Shown piece after piece: positions 1-6,946 of a stretch of DNA of 14,771 bases (position 1 is its first letter; the number at the start of each line of letters is the position of its first letter). Where the stretch lies: assembly GCA_910586445.1 (NCBI GenBank), contig CAJUHV010000084.1, forward strand, positions 1-14,771. The letters run 5' to 3'. Below the pieces are notes generated by a model. It saw only the letters and a list, made by a program, of their open reading frames with translations, was not told the DNA's origin and searched no databases. The position numbers were made by a program, and so were the translations under genes. The DNA comes from an uncultured Eubacterium sp. (GTDB lineage Bacteria; Bacillota; Clostridia; Lachnospirales; Lachnospiraceae).

Positions 1-76
1 TTATACAATAGACATTTAATTATTTCCTGTGTCTACCATGTAGGGAGCATATCATTTACTACACTTTTTTGTACTT

Positions 77-2185
77 CTATTTCTCAACCCTTGACATCAA
101 TACTACCGTCTCAACGTGCACCGTCCCCGGAAACATATCCACACACCTCCCCCTCTCCACAATATACCCTCTCTCCTGCATAATCCTCAAATCTCTGGCC
201 AGACTAGTCGGCTTACAAGAAATATACACCATCCTTTCCACCCCATAATCCAAAATTCTCTCCAAAGCCTTAGGATGCACTCCCTCCCTAGGCGGATCTA
301 GCACAATAAAATCCGGCTTCTCCTCAATGGTCTCCAGCACCTTCAGCACATCCCCGGCTATAAACTTACAGTTTTCAAGACCATTCAGCCCGGCATTTTC
401 CCTCGCTGCCTGCACAGCTTCTTCCACAATCTCAACCCCGATAACCCTGCCTGCAGCGGGCGCAAGCATCTGGGCGATTGTCCCCGTGCCAGAATAAAGA
501 TCATACACTACACTTCCCTGTTCCAAGCCCGAACTGCCGATAAATTCCCTGACCGTTTCATACAGCACCTCTGCTCCCAGCGAATTTGTCTGAAAAAAAG
601 AAAAAGCAGAAATCTTAAATCTCAGCCCCAGCAATTCTTCATAAAAATAATCCTGTCCGTATAGAATCTCTGTCCCCTCGTCCTTCACTGCATCGGCAAT
701 ACTATCATTTCTTGTATGCAGAATACCTGCAATTTTTCCCCTCAGCTTTAGGTCCAGAACTGTTTTCTGAAATCCTTCTAATAATTCCTTCTCTGACAGC
801 ATGCCGCACGGCTGAGTTGTTGTCACCAGGTCAATTAAAATCTCGCCTGTTTTTTCTGCCTTTCTTACTAATAAATGACGCAGATAACCCTCATGAGAAT
901 TTTTTTTGAAATAACTGATTTCTTTTTGCGTAAAATAACTGAGCACAGCCTTTAGTATACAGTTAAAATCCAGATCAACAATCCGGCACTTTTCTACGGT
1001 TACAAGATCATAAAAACTGTCCCGCTTGTGCATTCCAAGTGTCAGCGGCCCATCCTTATACTCATCTCCAAATGAATATTCCATTTTATTTCTGTATTCA
1101 AACTGTTTAGGACTAGGCTGAATCCCCTCAAACCACGCTAAACAGTCCCCGCCGCATTCGTCCATATTAGTATTTGCGGCATAAACTATATCAGAATTCG
1201 TTCTTATTATGCCTAAGCTCCTTCCTCCTGCATCTGATTCCTGTTCAAATTCTGCCTCGAAATTTATTCCTGATTCTGCCTTAAAATTTATTCCTGATTC
1301 TGCCTCGAAATTTATTCCTGATTCTGCCTCAAAATTTATTCCTGATTCTGCCTCAAAATTCGTTCCTGATTCTGCCTTAAAATTCGTTCCTGATTCTGCC
1401 TCAAAATTCGTTCCTGCCACTGCCTCTGGACTTTTTCCACTTTCTGTTCCTATTGCTCTTATGCCTGCCGCATCTAATTCACTTCTGTCTTCTGCTCCTA
1501 TTTTCCTTATGCTTGCCGCATCCGGCTCCTGCCTGCCTTCTGCCTTTAATTCACTCATCGTGCCGGCATCAGAATTTATTTCTAATCCTGTAATTAAATT
1601 CTCTTCAGCAAAAGAACCACTCTGAACTAATCTTAATTTCTTTCCGCTTTCCACATCAAAATTTGTTTCTAATTCTTCCAGATTCTTTCTACTTTCAGCT
1701 CTGCTATCTGCCCGTGAACCCACTCTGCTATCTGCATGTATTTTCTCTCCGCTTTCTACATGTATTCTCTCTTCGCTTTCTACGTATATTCCCTCTCTGC
1801 TATTTACATCTATTTCCTCTCTGCTTTCTGCCGCCGATCTTTTTCCGCAGCCTGCCTCTTTGACCACTTCTGCTAGTAAATCTTTTACCTGATCCGCCTT
1901 TAATTCCAACTGTTTTTCATAACTCAGGTTCTGGTATACACAGCCCCCGCATTTTCCAAAATGCTCGCAGGCACTTTCTGAGAGTTCCATCGGTGAATGC
2001 TCCAGCACTTCCAAAATATGCCCTTCACATTTTCCCTTTCGTTTTTTACGAATGGAAAATTTTATTTTTTGTCCGGGAACACAATTTTTTATAATAACTT
2101 TCTCCCCTTCATCGGTATATAATATACCCTTATTCGGAAATTCGACCCTGTTTATAATACCTACACCAATCTGACCTTTTTTCAT
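77..2185 (-). CDS. rlmD: 23S rRNA (uracil-5-)-methyltransferase, RlmD/RlmCD (RumA) type, with a large repeat insertion
   Basis: This is an SAM-dependent RNA m5U methyltransferase of the TrmA/RumA family, expected to methylate 23S rRNA uridines (U1939 and/or U747 class). Residues 1-60 resemble a TRAM domain. The iron-sulfur cysteines are C73, C79 and C82 (CX5CX2C), with a candidate fourth near 400 in VEKCRIVD. The RNA-binding part resumes at about 349 with WFEGIQPSP and YRNKMEYSFGD. The methyltransferase domain shows FFQTNS, the SAM loop DLYSGTGT, LDPPREG near 630 and the nucleophile motif ISCKPTSLARD near 655. The protein has 702 residues against about 450-480 in the family. The excess is residues ~111-348, an E/S/G-rich region built from 8-residue repeats. 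ATG 2185 has GGAGG 12 bases upstream. The family is certain; the target uridine is inferred. The catalytic motifs look intact, so the enzyme is probably active despite the insertion. Confidence 0.93.
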   Translation of the reverse strand: MKKGQIGVGIINRVEFPNKGILYTDEGEKVIIKNCVPGQKIKFSIRKKRKGKCEGHILEVLEHSPMELSESACEHFGKCGGCVYQNLSYEKQLELKADQVKDLLAEVVKEAGCGKRSAAESREEIDVNSREGIYVESEERIHVESGEKIHADSRVGSRADSRAESRKNLEELETNFDVESGKKLRLVQSGSFAEENLITGLEINSDAGTMSELKAEGRQEPDAASIRKIGAEDRSELDAAGIRAIGTESGKSPEAVAGTNFEAESGTNFKAESGTNFEAESGINFEAESGINFEAESGINFKAESGINFEAEFEQESDAGGRSLGIIRTNSDIVYAANTNMDECGGDCLAWFEGIQPSPKQFEYRNKMEYSFGDEYKDGPLTLGMHKRDSFYDLVTVEKCRIVDLDFNCILKAVLSYFTQKEISYFKKNSHEGYLRHLLVRKAEKTGEILIDLVTTTQPCGMLSEKELLEGFQKTVLDLKLRGKIAGILHTRNDSIADAVKDEGTEILYGQDYFYEELLGLRFKISAFSFFQTNSLGAEVLYETVREFIGSSGLEQGSVVYDLYSGTGTIAQMLAPAAGRVIGVEIVEEAVQAARENAGLNGLENCKFIAGDVLKVLETIEEKPDFIVLDPPREGVHPKALERILDYGVERMVYISCKPTSLARDLRIMQERGYIVERGRCVDMFPGTVHVETVVLMSRVEK
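1249..1416 (-). repeat. Seven tandem 24-bp units inside rlmD
   Basis: Seven consecutive 24-bp units encode near-identical octapeptides of the form G(I/T)NF(E/K)AES, at residues ~257-312 of the methyltransferase. Units differ at only a few positions (T/I, E/K), which indicates recent duplication. The unit length keeps the frame, so an open frame on the opposite strand (1209-1625) is only a by-product. The array lies between the Fe-S region and the RNA-binding/methyltransferase region. Confidence 0.95.
1707..1826 (-). repeat. Older, degenerate 24-bp repeats inside rlmD
   Basis: About five diverged units with the same 24-bp period encode octapeptides such as SREEIDVN, SREGIYVE, SEERIHVE and SGEKIHAD. 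They lie in the N-terminal part of the same insertion. The shared period with 1249-1416 but different sequence suggests successive rounds of expansion, with this array the older. Confidence 0.8.
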
Positions 2186-2220
2186 AATTCAACCCTGCCT
2201 CCAAAGCTAAAAGCCACAAA

Positions 2221-2253
2221 AAAGCCAGCCAGAAATTACTTCCGGCCGGCTTT
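2221..2253 (-). terminator. Intrinsic terminator or attenuator hairpin in the rlmD leader
   Basis: Read on the minus strand, AAAGCCGGCCGGAA pairs with TTCTGGCTGGCTTT across a 5-base loop. Both non-Watson-Crick positions are G-U wobbles in that direction but A-C mismatches on the plus strand, so the hairpin is built for minus-strand transcripts. The stem runs into a TTTTTT tract. It sits 35 bases before the rlmD start codon and downstream of a good promoter, so it could end transcripts from the upstream gene, attenuate rlmD, or both. Confidence 0.75.
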
Positions 2254-2292
2254 ATCTGCTTTAATTATACATGATCATACGCACCTGCATAA

Positions 2293-2321
2293 ATTATATT
2301 ATGCCAGCATAACTTTCTCAA
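2293..2321 (-). promoter_or_regulatory. Sigma-A promoter of rlmD
   Basis: TTGAGA (2321-2316), a 17-base spacer and TATAAT (2298-2293) on the minus strand. The predicted start near 2286 gives a leader of about 100 bases that contains the hairpin at 2253-2221. A second TATAAT at 2269-2264 has only a poor -35 (TTATGC). Confidence 0.7.
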
Positions 2322-2360
2322 AATGATAATGCTGTAATTTTTTAGATAAAACTTATATTA

Positions 2361-2853
2361 GAGCGTGTTTGAAAAATTATTCCCGCGGTGTGTACTCCCA
2401 GTTTTTCGCATGGTCTTGAGCTATAAATATTAAAATCATATAGAAAATTCAGATCTTAATTGAAAAGGAACCGCCCTCTAGATCATTATCTGCGGGTCGT
2501 GTCTCATGCACTTAGAATAAATTTACCGCATCACTTTGAATATCAGCCGCCCAAAATTCAAAACTGTATAGCAGATCTGCGCTGCAGGGATTTCATGTCC
2601 TGGAGCGTGTTTGAAAAATCATTCCCGCCAACTGTACGCCCCACTTTGCGGTATATCTGGCCCTCATTCGGGTCAAATCTCCCACATCATCTTGGACATT
2701 AGTAGTCCAAGATGCTTGAAGTGTGACGCGCATTTGACAGAAAGCATTTTCAAACATGCTCTAGGCTATATCATGCCATTTAGGTAATCATGCCCTGCGG
2801 CCATATCCTGTTCCACAGGCACATCTCACGGAAAACATTTTTCAAACACGCTC
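2361..2853. mobile_element. Outer MITE-like element, interrupted by a nested copy
   Basis: The ends GAGCGTGTTTGAAAAAT (left) and ATTTTTCAAACACGCTC (right) are inverted repeats, flanked on both sides by TA (2359-2360 and 2854-2855), consistent with a 2-bp target duplication. The subterminal sequences match those at 9864-10022 and 13625-13784. The interior is longer than in those copies and contains a second complete element at 2603-2761. The right end lies 9 bases beyond the stop codon of the small membrane-protein gene. No credible gene lies in this interval; a short open frame at 2460-2702 is within the element. Confidence 0.8.
2603..2761. mobile_element. Inner MITE-like element (159 bp), nested
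   Basis: It starts GAGCGTGTTTGAAAAATC and ends in the inverted form AAAGCATTTTCAAACATGCTC. It is the same length (159 bp) as the copy at 9864-10022. The centre differs: CATCTTGGAC (2688-2697) and GTCCAAGATG (2705-2714) form a perfect 10-bp stem with a 7-base loop. The right flank is TA but the left is TG, so the target duplication has decayed or the insertion was imprecise. Confidence 0.75.
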
Positions 2854-2862
2854 TAGTATAGT

Positions 2863-3189
2863 TTACTCTTCTGTCATTTCATCTGTAACATCATCGACAT
2901 CTGCTTCTTTCACATCTTCAGATTCTTCTGACTTTTCTTCTTCATCTTCAAAGAAATCATCGTCAAAGTCATCATCAAAATCATCTTCGAAATCTTCCAG
3001 ATAATCTGGTGCAAAGAAACGATACAAGCCATAGATTGCTGCTGCAGCCACTAAAACAACGCCAATTGCTGCAAAAATCCATACGGCTTTGCTTTTTTTC
3101 TTCTCAGTTTCATCCTCTTTTTTCAGAAGATCGCCTACCTTTGCTACATTTTCAGACAGTAAGCCATGCAATTCGTCTAACCGATTCAT
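2863..3189 (-). CDS. Small single-span membrane protein with a highly acidic C-terminal tail
   Basis: I do not recognise a named family. The 108-residue protein has an N-terminal amphipathic segment, a basic patch (KKKSK) before one hydrophobic helix at residues ~36-57, and a tail from ~62 made almost entirely of Asp, Glu and Phe, including DFDDDFDDDFF, then Ser/Glu/Val. By the positive-inside rule the N-terminus should be cytoplasmic and the acidic tail outside. A cation- or wall-binding role for the tail would be a guess. The start ATG at 3189 is supported by AAAGGAG 9-10 bases upstream. The gene has its own extended -10 promoter downstream of pcrA and ends 9 bases before the MITE pair. The DFDDD motif is itself a short repeat. 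Confidence 0.85.
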   Translation of the reverse strand: MNRLDELHGLLSENVAKVGDLLKKEDETEKKKSKAVWIFAAIGVVLVAAAAIYGLYRFFAPDYLEDFEDDFDDDFDDDFFEDEEEKSEESEDVKEADVDDVTDEMTEE

Positions 3190-3254
3190 ACTACTTATTC
3201 TCCTTTCCGCTCTATTTGAAAGTGTAGATCCTATGCCCCCACTTATTCTATATC

Positions 3255-3263
3255 ATTATAACA
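3255..3263 (-). promoter_or_regulatory. Extended -10 promoter of the acidic-tail membrane protein
   Basis: The minus strand reads TGTTATAAT (3263-3255), a TGnTATAAT extended -10. No good -35 is seen at the expected distance. It lies between the pcrA stop (3375) and the start codon at 3189. I see no clear intrinsic terminator for pcrA in 3264-3374, so read-through from pcrA is possible. Confidence 0.55.
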
Positions 3264-3374
3264 TATCTTTCCCAGATAGCGAGAAAAAATTTATATTTTA
3301 TTGTTTTTTTATTTTTTCAGGTGCAGTCCTTATTAACAGGATTAAAATCCGGCTTTCTTCGGCGGCCTTTCGCA

Positions 3375-5993
3375 TCACCCTTCTACTTTTTTCAGCTTGG
3401 CAAATGCCGCAAACATCTTTTTTACTCCTGCCTGCTGAAACTGGACTGTCACCTCATAATCACGTCCGCCGGACATGATTTTCACAACCAGTCCTTCTCC
3501 AAATTTCTGATGACGTACAAGATCACCTACATCGTATCCCAGTTTCCTGCGGACAGCTGAATCTGCCTGGCCATTCCCTGACATTCCTATCTGGCCATTC
3601 CCGGACATTTCAGCAGATACCGCCTGGCCATTCCCAGATATTCCTACACTTCCGTCCATTTCCATGGATGCCGGCCGGCCGTTCCCAGACATTCCCATCA
3701 CTCCTGGCTGTCCACTCCCGGACATTCCCATCGTTCCTGACTGCTCATTCCCAAGCATTCCCGATAAATCTGACTGCCCATTTCCATTTATGCCTATGGT
3801 CATATCCTGTCCATTTCCAGACATTCCCGGTAATCCCGGCTGTCCACTCCCAGACACCCCCACTGTTCCTGACCGGCCGTTTCCAGACATTCCCATCGTT
3901 CTTGACTGCCCATTTCTGTCTGCTCCCGCCAAAGCCGAACGGCCGTACCCTGGCATTTCTGCCCCACCGCTGCTGAGCTGCATAATCATAGGCTTTGCCC
4001 GGAATGCCTCCTGCGCCATCTGGTGCGGCGTTATGGCCGGTTTGGGCACTGACCTGCCACTTTTTGCTGCACCTGAGCGGTCCATTACATGGGGCGGGAT
4101 TTCTTTTACAAATCTCGACATTTTGTTGTACTGGGTCTCGCCCCTTATGACACGCTGATTCGCATAGGTAATCGTCAGACCCTGCATAGCGCGGGTAATG
4201 CCTACATAGGCAAGGCGGCGCTCTTCTTCCAGCTCTTCCATTGCATTATCGCTCGTAATGGACATGTAGCTTGGAAACAGCCCGTCCTCCATGCCTGCCA
4301 GATATACCTGCGGAAATTCCAGCCCTTTGGCACTGTGGAGCGTCATCAGCACTACATGATCATTGTCTTCTTCCAGGCTGTCAATGTCAGCAACCAAAGC
4401 TACTTCTTCCAAAAATCCAGAAAGCGTAGGATGTTCTTCCTGCTCTTCATATGTCACTACCTTGCTGAGCAGCTCTTCGATATTTTCTATCCTCGCCTGT
4501 GCCTCGTCGGTGCCCTCTGCTTTTAAATCCTCGACATACCCTGTCGTATCTATGATCTCTTGAAGCAGGTCGGACAGGGAAATCAGGCCGGCTTTTGAAC
4601 GCATTGCCTGGATAAATGTAGTAAACGGCTCGATCTTTACTGCTGCCCGCCCGAGCGTGGAAATATCCTGCGCCATGCGCAGTGCCTGATAGAAACTGAT
4701 CTCCTGCTCATTTGCGTAGGTCTGTACTTTTGCAAGCGTTGTTGCTCCGATGCCGCGTTTCGGTACATTGATGATCCTGCGCACGGCTAAGTCGTCCCTT
4801 GCATTATCAATCGTTTTTAAATATGCCAAAAGATCCTTGATTTCCTTACGGGCATAGAAATTTACGCCTCCGACGATCTTATACGGGATATTTGACAAAA
4901 TAAAACGCTCTTCAAATAAACGCGACTGCGCATTCGTCCGGTACAAAACAGCACAGTCCTGATAACGGCTGCCGCTGCGTACTTTTTCACGTATATCTGA
5001 CACTACATAATCAGCCTCATCATATCCGGTATCAAACTGTTTCAGCCGCACCTTATCGCCTGCCGCGTTTTCCGTCCAGAGCGCTTTTTCCTTCCGCCCA
5101 TAATTATTGGCAATCACACCGTTTGCTGCATCCAGAATATTCTGCGTGGACCGGTAGTTCTGCTCCAGCTTGATCACTACTGCATTTGGAAAATATTGTT
5201 CAAAGTTTAAAATATTTCCTATATTTGCGCCGCGGAATTTATAAATCGACTGGTCGTCATCACCCACGACGCATAAGTTTTCATATTTCGAAGCAAGCAG
5301 GCGTACAAAATTAAACTGGGCGGTGTTCGTATCCTGATATTCGTCCACCATTATGTACTTTAAACGCTCCTGATAATAATCCAGCACCTCTTTGTCACTT
5401 TGGAACAATTCTACCGTCTTCATAATCAGGTCATCAAAATCCAGTGCATTATTTTTCTGCAGCATCTGCTGGTATTCGATATACACCTGCGCAATCCGCT
5501 GTTTGTTATAATCTGCGGCTGCACTCATATGATACGCTGTAGGCCCGACCAGCTCATCCTTTGCATGCGAGATCGCATTGAGAAAAAACTTCTCCTTATA
5601 CAGTTTTGTATCGATCTGCAGCCTCTTGCAGATATCTTTCATCAGCTGCTTCTGGTCGTCCGCATCATAAATCGTAAAATTCGTATCAAACCCGATCCGG
5701 TCTATATGCCGCCTTAAAATACGCACGCACGCCGAATGAAACGTCGAAACCCAGATGCTTTCCGAGCCATATCCTACAATATCATCAATCCTCTCACGCA
5801 TTTCTCCGGCTGCTTTATTTGTAAACGTAATTGCCATAATATGATACGGATTTACACCCTTTTCTTCTATTAAATATGCTGCACGGTGGGTCAGCACCCT
5901 CGTCTTACCCGAGCCTGCACCTGCTAAAATAAGCACCGGCCCTTCTGTCTGGCAGACTGCCCGCATCTGCATATCATTCATATTTTCATACAT
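3375..5993 (-). CDS. pcrA: ATP-dependent DNA helicase PcrA (UvrD/Rep family) with an expanded Gly/Met-rich linker
   Basis: PcrA is a 3'-5' superfamily 1 helicase that acts in repair, replication restart and removal of recombinase and RNA polymerase from DNA. Visible motifs are Q9 (Q motif), Walker A AGAGSGKTR (24-32), Walker B VDEYQDTN near 215, VGDDDQSIYKFRGA (motif III), LHSAKGLEF (motif V) and EERRLAYVGITRA (motif VI). The last ~58 residues (GYDVGDLVRHQKFGEG... to the end) match the Tudor-like C-terminal domain that contacts RNA polymerase in Bacillus-type PcrA. The protein has 872 residues against ~720-760 usually; the surplus is repeats at ~685-812. I chose ATG 5993 because AAGGA lies 9 bases upstream; a TTG codon just before it fits less well. 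Its promoter is divergent from the DUF1836 gene. Activity is expected; the effect of the linker is unknown. Confidence 0.96.
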   Translation of the reverse strand: MYENMNDMQMRAVCQTEGPVLILAGAGSGKTRVLTHRAAYLIEEKGVNPYHIMAITFTNKAAGEMRERIDDIVGYGSESIWVSTFHSACVRILRRHIDRIGFDTNFTIYDADDQKQLMKDICKRLQIDTKLYKEKFFLNAISHAKDELVGPTAYHMSAAADYNKQRIAQVYIEYQQMLQKNNALDFDDLIMKTVELFQSDKEVLDYYQERLKYIMVDEYQDTNTAQFNFVRLLASKYENLCVVGDDDQSIYKFRGANIGNILNFEQYFPNAVVIKLEQNYRSTQNILDAANGVIANNYGRKEKALWTENAAGDKVRLKQFDTGYDEADYVVSDIREKVRSGSRYQDCAVLYRTNAQSRLFEERFILSNIPYKIVGGVNFYARKEIKDLLAYLKTIDNARDDLAVRRIINVPKRGIGATTLAKVQTYANEQEISFYQALRMAQDISTLGRAAVKIEPFTTFIQAMRSKAGLISLSDLLQEIIDTTGYVEDLKAEGTDEAQARIENIEELLSKVVTYEEQEEHPTLSGFLEEVALVADIDSLEEDNDHVVLMTLHSAKGLEFPQVYLAGMEDGLFPSYMSITSDNAMEELEEERRLAYVGITRAMQGLTITYANQRVIRGETQYNKMSRFVKEIPPHVMDRSGAAKSGRSVPKPAITPHQMAQEAFRAKPMIMQLSSGGAEMPGYGRSALAGADRNGQSRTMGMSGNGRSGTVGVSGSGQPGLPGMSGNGQDMTIGINGNGQSDLSGMLGNEQSGTMGMSGSGQPGVMGMSGNGRPASMEMDGSVGISGNGQAVSAEMSGNGQIGMSGNGQADSAVRRKLGYDVGDLVRHQKFGEGLVVKIMSGGRDYEVTVQFQQAGVKKMFAAFAKLKKVEG
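3677..3907 (-). repeat. Seven tandem 33-bp units in the pcrA linker
   Basis: Seven units of exactly 33 bp encode 11-residue repeats such as GSGQPGLPGMS, GNGQDMTIGIN and GSGQPGVMGMS (PcrA residues ~696-772). More degenerate and partly shortened units continue to about 3565. Unit divergence is higher than in rlmD. The array separates the helicase core from the C-terminal Tudor-like domain. The pattern is not Gly-X-Y collagen; Gly recurs at fixed positions of an 11-residue period. Confidence 0.9.
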
Positions 5994-6045
5994 CAATCAG
6001 ATTCCTTCCATTTTCCATAGTCAGCTTGCTCTATATAATTATCTT

Positions 6046-6074
6046 ATTTTATCTTTTCTTTTTCAATTCGTCAA
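6046..6074 (-). promoter_or_regulatory. Sigma-A promoter of pcrA
   Basis: TTGACG (6074-6069), 17-base spacer, TAAAAT (6051-6046) on the minus strand. An inverted repeat AACCG-N7-CGGTT at 6073-6089 touches the -35 and lies between the two divergent promoters, so it could be an operator for either gene. The operator role is inference. Confidence 0.7.
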
Positions 6075-6112
6075 CCGGATTATGCGGTTTAAAAGATTGC
6101 AAAACTTTAGAC

Positions 6113-6141
6113 TTGCCATATAGTTTTTATTACTATATAAT
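6113..6141 (+). promoter_or_regulatory. Sigma-A promoter of the DUF1836 gene
   Basis: TTGCCA (6113-6118), 17-base spacer, TATAAT (6136-6141). The predicted start near 6148 leaves a leader of only about 16 bases, which consists mainly of the ribosome binding site AGAGGTGA (6149-6156). This promoter decides the gene start: the open frame extends upstream to 6026, but that part would be untranscribed promoter sequence. Confidence 0.8.
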
Positions 6142-6163
6142 TTATCTCAGAGGTGAAAAGAAC

Positions 6164-6802
6164 ATGACCATTGATAAAAAGGATCTGTTAAACAGTATTT
6201 TGGACAGCTTGAACCGGATTGACTATATCAAGCCTGAAGACATTCCCAATATTGACTTATATATGGATCAGGTAACTACATTTATGGATGAACAGCTTGC
6301 TGCCACCAAGCGTTATGCAGATGATAAAATTCTGACAAAGACAATGATCAATAATTATACCAAAAATGATCTGCTGCCGCCGCCGGAAAAAAAGAAATAC
6401 TCAAAAGAACATCTGCTGACACTTATATTTATCTACTATTTTAAAGGCATATTAAGCATCAGCGATATCCAAAACCTTTTAAACCCGATTACGGACAAAT
6501 ATTTTTCCGGCAGCTGCACACCAGACCTGACAGCAATCTACGAAGAAGTATTTGGATTAGAAAAAGACGAGGCAGATATGCTCGCCAAAGATATTACCCG
6601 CAAATTTAACACAAGCAGCCATACATTTCCACAGGCTCCGGCCGAAGACCGTGAGAACCTGCAGCTGTTTTCATTTCTATGCATGCTCAGCTTTGATGTG
6701 TATGTCAAACGAATGCTGATTGAAAAAATTATTGATGCCAGGCGGTTTGACCTAACGGGCGATAAAAACAAAAACCCCGGCAAAGAAACGAAGAAAAAAT
6801 AG
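6164..6802 (+). CDS. DUF1836 family protein, probable MerR-like DNA-binding protein
   Basis: This 212-residue protein matches the DUF1836 family, whose function is not established as far as I know. Residues ~57-106 (KTMINNYTKNDLLPPPEKKKYS, continuing through HLLTLIFIYYFKGILSISDIQNLL) resemble the winged-helix reading head of MerR proteins: a helix, the 'NY.K..LLPPP..K.Y' turn and wing, then a second helix pair. No signal peptide or membrane helix is seen, so it should be cytoplasmic. The C-terminal half (~110-200) is helical, without a motif I know, and ends in a basic tail. ATG 6164 is 7 bases after AGAGGTGA. It is the only plus-strand gene here and is transcribed divergently from pcrA across a region with an inverted repeat, so regulation of itself or of pcrA is possible (inference). 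Confidence 0.88.
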   Translation: MTIDKKDLLNSILDSLNRIDYIKPEDIPNIDLYMDQVTTFMDEQLAATKRYADDKILTKTMINNYTKNDLLPPPEKKKYSKEHLLTLIFIYYFKGILSISDIQNLLNPITDKYFSGSCTPDLTAIYEEVFGLEKDEADMLAKDITRKFNTSSHTFPQAPAEDRENLQLFSFLCMLSFDVYVKRMLIEKIIDARRFDLTGDKNKNPGKETKKK

Positions 6803-6851
6803 TCTAAGTAAATTTAATTTTATCTAATTGAATTTAGTCTAAGTAAATTTA
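6800..6851 (+). repeat. 17-bp direct repeat at the 3' end of the DUF1836 gene
   Basis: TAGTCTAAGTAAATTTA occurs at 6800-6816 and again at 6835-6851, a spacing of 35 bp. The first copy contains the stop codon. It may be a small duplication; no function is evident. Confidence 0.8.
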
Positions 6852-6886
6852 TATCCACCGAAAAATAAACTAAGAAAATCAGCATC

Positions 6887-6918
6887 AGGCCGCCCGCTCT
6901 TTTCAGAGCAGGCGGCCT
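6887..6918. terminator. Strong hairpin terminator between convergent DUF1836 and yerC genes
   Basis: AGGCCGCCCGCTCT (6887-6900) and AGAGCAGGCGGCCT (6905-6918) form a 14-bp stem with a 4-base loop. On the minus strand the single imperfect pair is a G-U wobble and the loop is GAAA, favouring termination of yerC. A T-rich stretch follows a few bases later on that strand. It probably also ends the plus-strand DUF1836 transcript, although T-rich sequence is lacking on that side. Confidence 0.75.
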
Positions 6919-6946
6919 AAAACTACACACATTTCTGCTGACCTTT

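Noticed and set aside
1..76. Terminator for rlmD
   Set aside because: Only weak 4-bp pairing is present in this A/T-rich stretch; nothing reliable can be called.
1209..1625. Plus-strand open frame of 138 codons with FIPDSASK repeats
   Set aside because: It is the antisense shadow of the 24-bp array in rlmD; tandem units that are multiples of 3 keep several frames open.
2460..2702. Plus-strand open frame of 80 codons in the gap between rlmD and the small membrane protein
   Set aside because: It runs across the boundary between the outer and inner MITE and has no ribosome binding site or recognisable protein features.
3664..4158. Plus-strand Pro-rich open frame opposite the pcrA linker
   Set aside because: Antisense of Gly-rich repeats (Gly codons read as Pro); no ribosome binding site, while pcrA motifs continue on the minus strand.
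6026..6163. In-frame upstream extension of the DUF1836 gene by 46 codons
   Set aside because: It covers a good promoter (TTGCCA-17-TATAAT) and lies upstream of a clear ribosome binding site for ATG 6164; its translation is unlike the family N-terminus.
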